Source of the DNA: Bacteroidales bacterium
GTDB lineage: Bacteria; Bacteroidota; Bacteroidia; Bacteroidales; UBA932
Direction: 5' to 3'
Assembly (NCBI GenBank): GCA_024401715.1
Contig: JAKSKO010000015.1
Location: forward strand, 1-42,459
Length of the DNA: 42,459 nucleotides
Part shown: positions 14,240-25,600 of the stretch, piece by piece
Numbering within the stretch: the first letter of the stretch is position 1
Layout of the letters: each line of letters starts with the position of its first letter
The notes under the pieces: model-generated
What the model saw: only the letters and a program-made list of their open reading frames with translations
Told to the model about the DNA's origin: nothing
Databases searched by the model: none
Program-made: the position numbers and the translations under genes

Positions 14240-15874
14240 ATGAAAATGAATAAATTTATTCTCGCAGCCTCTCTTGCAGTTCTTGCTCTTGCAGGTTGTA
14301 CAAATCTGGACGTAAAGCCTGATTCTCAGTATACCGAGGATCCAAGTTTGAACAGTGGCATCGATCCAATGATCGCTGTGGAAGGTAAGATGGCCGATGT
14401 ATATTTCCATCTTGCCGGTACTCTCGGCCGCCGCTATATGGAGGCCCAGTGTCTTGCATCAGACGAGTTCACCAGTCTTGCATTTGACGGTGGCTACTAT
14501 GATGATGGTACATATGCACATCAGGCTCTTCACTGCAGTACCTATGAGGACGCTTCACTTGACTGGTATTCAGATCTGACTTCAGGTATCACCAAAGCCA
14601 ACACCGTTATTGAAGAGTATAAAACAGCACCTAAGCTTTCCGCTCCGGGCCGTGCAATGCGCGCATTTTTCACATGGATGCTGATGGACAGCTTCGGCGA
14701 TACTCCTATTATGGATCATTCGGGTGCAGAAGGTGAGGTGTTCGATCGTCAGCCGCGTCCCGATGTAGCACGCTGGATTGAAAGCGAACTTCTGGAGATC
14801 ATTCCTCTTCTCAGCGAAGATGTTGATGATAACAGCTATGGCAAACCAAACAAATGGATGGCAGAGGCACTGCTTGTAAAACTCTACATCAACTGGCCTG
14901 TTTACACAGCAGAGTCTGTGGACAAATATGAGGCATCAGAGTACTACAACGAGAAACTTGAGGATTGTATATTCTACTGCGAAGAAATCAGGGGAAGTGA
15001 AAAATTCGATCTTGGTCCTGTGGAGTACCGTTTCAAATTCGCTCCGGACAACGGCCCTCATGTGAAGGATTTCATCTATGTAATGCCATATGATGCTATC
15101 AATCGCGGCGGTTTCCAGTATGCACGCCCACGTACATTCAAGGATCTGAAGGGCAAGGTTCCAAACTACTACGGTTCTTCAGAGGCATTCTCACAGAGCT
15201 TCGGCGGCAACATGGTGGTAACTCCAGAGTTTGCTTCCCTCTTCTGCCTTGAGGGTGACCAGCGTAACCTCAGCGTGCTTGGCGGTCCTGTATACATCCG
15301 TGACCCTAAGACCCTCCTTCCAACAGATCAGCCTTATATCTACAAGGACAATCAGGTTGTGTTCACAAAGGATATTCATCTTGTGAAGACAGATAATACC
15401 ATAGATGTGGGCAATACTACAGAGTCGTATTGCCAGGGCTATCACTCTATCAAGTGGTTCATCATTCCTTCAGACTACAACAATGGCCGTAACCAGGGCA
15501 ATGACCTTCCAATCTTCCGTTATGCCGATATCCTTCTTACTGAAGCTGAGGCTCTTGTACGTTCAGGCGAGCCTGTACGTGCTGGCAGCCCAAGCGCAGC
15601 AGAGCTTTTCAACAAGGTTCGCGGATATGCTCAGGCACCGCAGATCAACGGCATGCCTACATTGGACGATATCTACGATGAGCGCGGCCGTGAGCTGTTT
15701 GACGAGAACTGGCGTCGTAACGATATGATCCGTTTCGGTCATTTCGAGGATGAGTTCTTCCCTCACTATCAGGATTTCCCTGACGCAAACTTCGACCCGC
15801 GTCACCGTATTTTCCCTATTGAGAAGGAGGTGATGGATCTTCATCCATCTTGGCAGCAGAACCCTGGCTATTAA
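14240..15874 (+). CDS. susD: SusD/RagB-family surface glycan-binding lipoprotein
   Basis: The 544-residue product begins with a lipoprotein signal (ALAGC, Cys20; slightly shorter if translation starts at the second Met). It shows the SusD layout: an N-terminal SusD-like domain with TPR-type helices (AMRAFFTWMLMDSFGDTPIM, MAEALLVKLYINWPVYT) and the C-terminal RagB part (LPIFRYADILLTEAEALVR, IYDERGRELFDENWRRNDMIRFG). SusD forms the lid over the SusC barrel and binds glycan at the cell surface. It ends in a clear intrinsic terminator about 45 nt downstream, so susC-susD is a two-gene transcript. Confidence 0.97.
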   Translation: MKMNKFILAASLAVLALAGCTNLDVKPDSQYTEDPSLNSGIDPMIAVEGKMADVYFHLAGTLGRRYMEAQCLASDEFTSLAFDGGYYDDGTYAHQALHCSTYEDASLDWYSDLTSGITKANTVIEEYKTAPKLSAPGRAMRAFFTWMLMDSFGDTPIMDHSGAEGEVFDRQPRPDVARWIESELLEIIPLLSEDVDDNSYGKPNKWMAEALLVKLYINWPVYTAESVDKYEASEYYNEKLEDCIFYCEEIRGSEKFDLGPVEYRFKFAPDNGPHVKDFIYVMPYDAINRGGFQYARPRTFKDLKGKVPNYYGSSEAFSQSFGGNMVVTPEFASLFCLEGDQRNLSVLGGPVYIRDPKTLLPTDQPYIYKDNQVVFTKDIHLVKTDNTIDVGNTTESYCQGYHSIKWFIIPSDYNNGRNQGNDLPIFRYADILLTEAEALVRSGEPVRAGSPSAAELFNKVRGYAQAPQINGMPTLDDIYDERGRELFDENWRRNDMIRFGHFEDEFFPHYQDFPDANFDPRHRIFPIEKEVMDLHPSWQQNPGY

Positions 15875-15918
15875 TAGCCACCGCACTTAAGGGAACTAAC
15901 CTTAACAACCATATAATG

Positions 15919-15951
15919 GAGCGGATGGTTTCGGCCACCCGCTCTTTTTTT
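15919..15951 (+). terminator. Intrinsic terminator after susD
   Basis: GAGCGGATGG (15919-15928) pairs with CCACCCGCTC (15935-15944), with one A-C mismatch, around the loop TTTCGG. Seven T residues follow. It closes the susC-susD unit. Confidence 0.88.
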
Positions 15952-15953
15952 AA

Positions 15954-19010
<3,057 letters not shown>

Positions 19011-19030
19011 GATCAAGAAGATTTTTCTAG

Positions 19031-21103
19031 TTGAATTTTTTACTGAATATTATCCTCACGTTGTCCAGCGGCTTCTTTCTGCAGTCGCTGGATACGCGTG
19101 TAGGTACGGCGGCCAGTGATTGTCCGTCGGCCAGCATATTCGGCTCAAAGGGGGAGGTGTACGGGAACACCATTCCCTGCGTCACCCAGCCCAACGGAAT
19201 GACATTCTGGACAGCCCAGACCACGTGCACGGAGAAGAAGGGCGTAAGCCCGTATTACTACAGGGACAGCCTTTTTCTAGGTTTCCGCGCTTCGCATTGG
19301 CTGGAGGGCGGTGCAACCCAGGATTACGGCTCTTTTGCAATACTTCCGGGCTCCCGGCCTCTGCCATTGGATCATCAGAAGGAGGTGGCCCGGCCGGATT
19401 ACTATTCTCTGGACACGCAGGACGGCCCGATGGAACTTACGGGCCTAAGCCATAGCGCCATAATGCGTTTCACTTCGGACCGTTTCACCCTTACGGTGAA
19501 TTCAGACAGGGCCGAGGGATGGATAGAGCTGGATACGCTTGCAAGGGAGCTTCGCGCCTGTAACCCCGTGCACCGCATCTATCAGGGTAAGGGCCTTCCT
19601 GCGGGCTTTAGCGGCTATATTGTGCTGAAATACAGTGCCGACCTGCTTTCTTATGATGTTTCTGCCGGCAGGGCCGAACTGGTTTTCGCCGATGCCGGTC
19701 CCAAGGTGCTGAAGGCCGCCTGCTCTTTTACGGGCATTGAAGCGGCAAGAAAGAACCTTCAGGCAGAGATACCTCATTGGGATTTTGAAAGGACAAGGGC
19801 GGATCTTGCCCGCATATGGGAGGAAAAACTTTCGACCGTCAGCCTGGGAGATGGGGCGGACGAAGGCATGAAGACGCATTTCTACACATCCTTGTGGCGT
19901 GCCTCGCTGCTTCCGCGTCTTGTGAGCGATTGCGCAGTCCCGCCGGATTATGACGATTTCAGCCTTTGGGACACTTTCCGTGCCCTGCATCCTCTTCTCA
20001 CCATCCTGGAGCCGCAAAAGAGCGGCGAGATGGTGCAGGCACTCCTAAGAAAATACGACAGGGGTGGCTGGCTGCCCATATTCCCGTGCTGGGGCAGTTA
20101 CACCTCGGCAATGATAGGGGATCATGCCATAAGCATGATTACGGATGCCTATGTGAAGGGGATACGCAATTTTGATGTCCAGAAGGCCTGGGATGCAATG
20201 TGGCAGAATGCCACTTCGGTTCCGGGAGGCGAAAACTGTCTGCAGGACAGCCTGTACAGAGACGGACGTGGCCGAAGGGCTCTTCTCTCCTACCTGAAAT
20301 ACGGCTATCTTCCGCTGGAGGACAGTGTGGAATATGCCTACCACCGGAACGAGCAGGTCAGCCGCACCCTGGAGTATGCCTATGACGACTGGTGCCTTTC
20401 GCACTTTGCGCTTTCCATCGGCCGGAAAAAGGAGGCTGCGCTGCTTGCAAAGCGTGCGGGGAACTGGCGCAATGTGTTTCATCCCGTAAGCCGCTACCCT
20501 CAGGGCCGTCATGCCGACGGCACTTTCCTTCAGGAAGACAACAGTCTGCAGAAGACGTCTTTCATAACCGAAGGCACACCATGCCATTACAGCTGGTTCG
20601 TCCCTCATGACATAAAGGGGCTTGTTTCCTTTGTGGGCAGGAAGGAATTCCGCAACCGTCTGGATTCCATGTTCACCATGCAGCGCTATTGGCACGGCAA
20701 CGAGCCTTGCCACCAGATTGCCTTTCTATACAACTATATAGGGGAGCATTCCAAAGCTGTGGAAACTGTGCGCGGCATCCTGGAATCGGAATACAGAAAC
20801 AGCCCCGGAGGCCTTTCGGGCAACGATGATGCCGGCCAGATGAGCGCCTGGTATGTCTTTGCCTGCCTGGGCTTCTATCCTGTTTGCCCCGGCAGCGGGG
20901 AATATGCCCTGGCGGCACCGGTGTTTGAAAGCATCAGGCTTGATCTTCCTTCCGGAAGCCTGGAGATACGCAACCGGGACCTTGGGGCCACGGCCTATGA
21001 GATACGCTTGAACGGCCGCCGCCTCTCAAAACCTTTCCTCACCCACAGCCAGCTTATGCAGGGCGGGTGCCTGGAATTTATACCCAAGAAAAACAAAAGA
21101 TAG
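19031..21103 (+). CDS. GH92 family alpha-mannosidase
   Basis: This 690-residue protein appears to start at a TTG at 19031, 20 nt after the GH2 stop. The next residues form a signal peptide (MNFLLNIILTLSSGFFLQ) and no upstream ATG fits. The N-terminal beta-sandwich (DTRVGTA, QPNGMTFWTAQT) and the alpha/alpha-barrel match GH92, a calcium-dependent inverting exo-alpha-mannosidase family. The catalytic acid is expected at Glu558 in HGNEPCHQ, and the general-base aspartates lie in the GNDDAGQMSAW motif (Asp599/Asp600). Substrates could be alpha-mannosyl ends of N-glycans or mannan. It sits in the same direction between GH2 and GH28 with short gaps and is probably co-transcribed with them. Confidence 0.92.
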   Translation: MNFLLNIILTLSSGFFLQSLDTRVGTAASDCPSASIFGSKGEVYGNTIPCVTQPNGMTFWTAQTTCTEKKGVSPYYYRDSLFLGFRASHWLEGGATQDYGSFAILPGSRPLPLDHQKEVARPDYYSLDTQDGPMELTGLSHSAIMRFTSDRFTLTVNSDRAEGWIELDTLARELRACNPVHRIYQGKGLPAGFSGYIVLKYSADLLSYDVSAGRAELVFADAGPKVLKAACSFTGIEAARKNLQAEIPHWDFERTRADLARIWEEKLSTVSLGDGADEGMKTHFYTSLWRASLLPRLVSDCAVPPDYDDFSLWDTFRALHPLLTILEPQKSGEMVQALLRKYDRGGWLPIFPCWGSYTSAMIGDHAISMITDAYVKGIRNFDVQKAWDAMWQNATSVPGGENCLQDSLYRDGRGRRALLSYLKYGYLPLEDSVEYAYHRNEQVSRTLEYAYDDWCLSHFALSIGRKKEAALLAKRAGNWRNVFHPVSRYPQGRHADGTFLQEDNSLQKTSFITEGTPCHYSWFVPHDIKGLVSFVGRKEFRNRLDSMFTMQRYWHGNEPCHQIAFLYNYIGEHSKAVETVRGILESEYRNSPGGLSGNDDAGQMSAWYVFACLGFYPVCPGSGEYALAAPVFESIRLDLPSGSLEIRNRDLGATAYEIRLNGRRLSKPFLTHSQLMQGGCLEFIPKKNKR

Positions 21104-21109
21104 AAAAAT

Positions 21110-22426
21110 ATGAAAAGAGTTCTGACTATTCTTGCATCATTATGCGCCCTGGTATCCTGCACAAACGGGGGCAGCATCTACAATGTAATGGATTTCGGTG
21201 CCAAGGGAGACGGTGTCACAGACGATGCCGCCGCCATTCAGAAGGCCATAGACAAGTGCCACGGGAACGGAGGCGGACAGCTTCTGTTTCCTGCTGGAAA
21301 AACCTTCCTTTCCGGCCCCCTGGAGCTGAAATCGAATATAGATTATCATTTCCAGCCGAATTCCGCGCTGCTGGCAAACCCGGACGAGAGCATATACAAC
21401 ATGTCCGCTTTCTTCGATAACCGCGGCGAGGGCATGCTGTGGATCTATGCCAATGATGCGCAGAACATAAGCATAAGCGGAACCGGTGCGATAGACGGCA
21501 ACGGCGTTGCATTCATGGGCCCTGAACTTGAAGACAGTTATGTGCTGAAAGATCTGGCCGACCCGTCATTCGACCCGCGTCCGCATGTGATAACCCTTTT
21601 CGGCTGCAACAAGGTGAATATCACCGATGTGACCATACGCAACGGTGCCTATTGGACAGTGCATCTTGTGGGCTGCTATGATGTTGCCATAAGCAATATC
21701 TCCCTGCTGAACAAGCTTAAGATACGCAACGGGGACGGCATAGATGTGGATCACAGCCGCAAGGTGCGCATTTCCAACTGCTTCATAGAGAGCGGTGACG
21801 ACTGCATATGCCTGAAGAACCGCCGCGAATACGAGAAATACGGGGTTTGCGAGGATATAGTTGTGAGCAACTGCGTTATGACCTCGCGCTCCTGCGCCAT
21901 AAAGATAGGAAGCGAGAATATGGACAGCATTGCCGATGTCCTGTTCAACAATTGCATCATACGTGCCGGCAACCGTGGCATAGGCATACAGAACCGTGAC
22001 GAAGGCACGGTGCGCAACGTGGTCTTCAGCAACGTGTGTGTGGCGCGCCTGCTTTTCAGCGATGTGTGGTGGGGCAAGGCGGAGCCTATCTATGTCACAA
22101 GCTATCCGCGCGCAACTTCAAACCACAAAGACGGCAACTGGCGTTTCCCGAAGGGTGCCACAGAGGGCTCCTGCGGCGAGGTTTGCGACATCCGTTTCAT
22201 AAATGTTTTCTGTGATGCGGCAAACGGCGCATTCATAGGCGGCGATACCCCGGACAAGGTTCATGACATATATTTCAACAATGTGGACATACGTCTGAAA
22301 GAAAAGACTGCCGATGTGTATGACAAACGCCCGTGCAAGGGTGAGGGCTTTGTTTTCACCAAATCCCAGCCTCTTTATGTAGAATCTGCAACAAACGTCT
22401 TTGTTGACGGCAAAAAAATACGATAA
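21110..22426 (+). CDS. GH28-type lipoprotein (polygalacturonase family, altered active site)
   Basis: The 438-residue protein carries a lipobox (LVSC, Cys17), the pectate-lyase-like N-terminal turn (YNVMDFGAKGDGVTDDAAAI) and a right-handed parallel beta-helix. GH28 catalytic aspartates are present: Asp209 in NGDGIDVD and the pair Asp230-Asp231 in SGDDC. The usual GHG motif is replaced by SRSCAIKIGSE (Cys262 where His is expected), and the RIK motif appears as NRGIGIQNRDEG. It probably attacks galacturonate- or rhamnogalacturonan-containing pectin, but these changes suggest exo-type or divergent specificity. It starts 6 nt after the GH92 gene and is anchored to a membrane by lipid. A 189-bp palindrome-rich gap follows. 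Confidence 0.86.
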   Translation: MKRVLTILASLCALVSCTNGGSIYNVMDFGAKGDGVTDDAAAIQKAIDKCHGNGGGQLLFPAGKTFLSGPLELKSNIDYHFQPNSALLANPDESIYNMSAFFDNRGEGMLWIYANDAQNISISGTGAIDGNGVAFMGPELEDSYVLKDLADPSFDPRPHVITLFGCNKVNITDVTIRNGAYWTVHLVGCYDVAISNISLLNKLKIRNGDGIDVDHSRKVRISNCFIESGDDCICLKNRREYEKYGVCEDIVVSNCVMTSRSCAIKIGSENMDSIADVLFNNCIIRAGNRGIGIQNRDEGTVRNVVFSNVCVARLLFSDVWWGKAEPIYVTSYPRATSNHKDGNWRFPKGATEGSCGEVCDIRFINVFCDAANGAFIGGDTPDKVHDIYFNNVDIRLKEKTADVYDKRPCKGEGFVFTKSQPLYVESATNVFVDGKKIR

Positions 22427-22615
22427 TGAAATTTAAGTTTCGCATTTGCGAAACAACCATATTTAGAGACCTTTAGGTCGATAGTAAGTCCCTTTTCCGA
22501 GAAAAGGGATTTAGGGAAAAGGTAACGTAGAAGTGTTTGTGCGTAGGGGAAAAGTTTCGCAAGATATGCACAAGGCTTTGAATAACAATTAGATAATACT
22601 TGCGAAACTTGAGTA
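22427..22615. other. Intergenic region built of nested palindromes
   Basis: Between GH28 and the fusion gene lie four inverted repeats: GTTTCGCA-TT-TGCGAAAC (22437-22454), GACC-TTTA-GGTC (22468-22479), TCCCTTTTC-CGA-GAAAAGGGA (22489-22509), and AAGTTTCGCAAG (22552-22563) paired perfectly with CTTGCGAAACTT (22599-22610). The TTTCGCA/TGCGAAA core therefore appears four times. No T-tract terminator or consensus promoter is clear. The layout suggests an inserted REP/MITE-like element or an attenuator-type leader. Confidence 0.65.
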
Positions 22616-25600
22616 ATGAAATTCTATTCTCTTCTCCCGGCAGCTCTGCTTCTTATTGCATCCTGCAGCGACGTAACTGATTATGTGGATCCGCGCATAG
22701 GCTCCGAGGGCCTTGGACGCACGGTTGTTGCCCCGTCCTGCCCTTTCGGCATGGTGAAACCTTCACCGGACTGCACCCCATCCCCTAACAGCGGCTGGCT
22801 GCCAATGCCGGAGCGTGTGGACGGCTTTGCCCAGGTGCATGTAAGCGGAACGGGCGGAGGTCCCAAATATGGCAATATCCTCATCCAGCCTTTCACCGGA
22901 GAACTGGCGGGAAGGCACCATTATGCCCATCGCAGGACAGAGGAGATAGCCCTTGGCTACTATTCCTCCGTTTATGAGGAGAATGATATAAAAACCGAGG
23001 TCACAACTGCGCAGAGGGCCTCTTTCTACCGCATTTCCTATCCCGCGGGATCCCAGGCAGCCCTGCTTGTCGATGCCGGATTTTTCCTTGGCGAAAATCC
23101 TGTTCCCAATGCACGCGAAGCCCAGCAGTTCGAGGCCAGCTTCACGGAGGCCGTATCGGATTACGAAGTGCGCGGCTGGTCAAGGATAAGCGGCGGCTGG
23201 AACAATGGCGCGCCATACACAGTCTATTTCCACCTTTGCAGCGATACCCCTTTCTCTGCCGTGAAGCATTGGGAGGAGAACGGCCGCCAGGGAGAACTGC
23301 TTTCCTTCACGGGCGGCACCGTAGGCATAAAGATAGGCATCTCCTTCCTGAGCATGGACAAGGCCCTTCAGAATCTGAAGGAGGATATCCCTCACTGGTC
23401 TTTCGGCAAAGTCCGCAAGGACTGTGTGGCCCAGTGGCGCAAGGAACTTGAAAAGATAAGGGTGAAAGGCGACAAGGCTCACAAGAGAATGTTCTATACA
23501 GGACTCTACCACACCATGCTTATGCCTGTGGACAGAAAGGGAGAGTGGGAGAAGGCTGCTCCGGATGAGCCGTATTACGATGACTATTATGCAATATGGG
23601 ACACATACCGCAGTTCCACGCCTCTGCTTGCCATAATGGATCCGCAGCGCGAGGCAGAGATAGTGAACTCCCTGCTTACAATCTACAAGCATGACGGATT
23701 CCTTCCCGATGCCCGCAGCGGCAATTCCAACGGACGCACCCAGGGCGGCTCCAATGCAGAAATAGTGATTGCCGACGCCTTTGTGAAAAATCTTCCCGGC
23801 ATAGACTGGGAACTGGCATTGCAGGCCATGATAAACGATGCCGAGGTTGTCCCTGAGGATGATGAGGCCGAGGGCCGCGGTGCCCTTTTGGAATACAACA
23901 GCCTGGGCTATGTGCCTTGGGGTATAGACCGCGCCGGAAACAGGACCGTGGAGTATGCAATGTGCGACTATGCCATCTATGTTGTTGCAAAAGGCCTTGG
24001 CCACAACGATATTGCGGAAAAATACCTCAAGCGCTCTTCAAACTGGAAGAACCTGTGGAGGGAAGATACCGTGTGCGATTCCGTTGCCGGCTTCATAATG
24101 CCGCGTGATGCATCGGGCCGATGGCTGGACAATCTGCCTTTCGGCCATTCGCGCGTAAGCCGCCCCACATACCGCTACACCACAACAATGTTCGAAGGCC
24201 CTTGGTATACGAAGTGGTGGAGCTCTTTCTTCTACGAAGCTTCTTCGTGGGAGTATTCTCTAAGCGTTCCGCACGATGTCCCGGGCCTCATTCAGGCTTG
24301 CGGGGGAGAAGAGGCCTTTGAAAAAAGGCTGGATACCTTCTTCGGCCACGGCTACTACAATGTGAACAACGAGCCGTCCTTCCTCACCCCTTGCCTCTAC
24401 CATTGGATAGGCAAGCCGGAGAAGACATCGGCGCGCGTGCTGCAGATAATAAGGGACTGTTTCAACGACGGCCCTGCAGGAGTGCCCGGAAATGACGATT
24501 CCGGTGCCATGTCCTCATGGCTGGCCTTCCACATGACAGGCATCTACCCTCTGGCGGGAGACACGCTGTATGTTATCCACACCCCTGTTTTCAAGGAATC
24601 AAGCTACAAGCTGGCAAACGGCAGAACCTTCACCATAAAGGCCGATGGCCTGTCCGGGGAGAAAGACAGGATAGCCTCCATAAAACTTAACGGTAAGCCT
24701 CACCCTTCATTCTTCCTTAGTCATTCGGAACTTATGCAGGGAGGCGTACTGGAGCTGAAGATGACGTCCAGGGACCGCGTGGAAGCTCCGCTGCCTGTCC
24801 TTCAGCACAATCCGGCTCCAGAACCTGGAACCCCGGCAGCCATAACGGATACGCTGCAGTTCACCTACAAGCTTCACGGCCAGACCAGGCGTTTTGATGT
24901 CTGGTTCGACATGTGCGGGGACAGTCTCAGGTACAACTGGACCATAGACCGCAACCTGCGCACCTGGAACGGCAGCTACACTATGAGCCCGAAAGCCCTT
25001 ACCGGAGCCGGAACCCTAAGCTTCAGAATGCCGGAGGACGGCAACCACCTGGTGCTTCCGGACAATGAGATTTTCAATGTCCTGCCTCTGGATGCCTACA
25101 GACAACTGGAAAAGACAGGACGCTGCAGATTCAACAACACCGTATGGAAGCTTGCCGGCAGCACGGAAGTGTTCATGTGCCGCAGACTCCTGCATCTGGA
25201 AGATACGCTTGAAGGCGCACAGATGTGGGTTCTGGAGAACCCTGTCCTTCCTCTCATCTGCAGGATGCAGGACAATCCTCACGAGCAGAACTGGAGCTGC
25301 AGCAGCACAAACTCTCTTCGCAGGCAGATTCTTGCCGATACTGGCAAGATGGGCTCTATATACTATGCCTATCCCGTACATACTGCCCAGCCTCTCACTT
25401 CCGCCCCTGAAGGCTACAGCCCGGTATACCTCAGCCATTACGGACGCCATGGCTCGCGCTATCTCACGGAAGATTCTCGTTACGGCCTGCCTTTGGATTT
25501 CTTCCTTTTGCAGCGTGACAGGAACAATCTCACCGAGAAAGGAGAGCAGCTGTGCGACAAGCTGGGCCTTCTGTGGCAGGAGGTGCATGGCATGGGAGGA

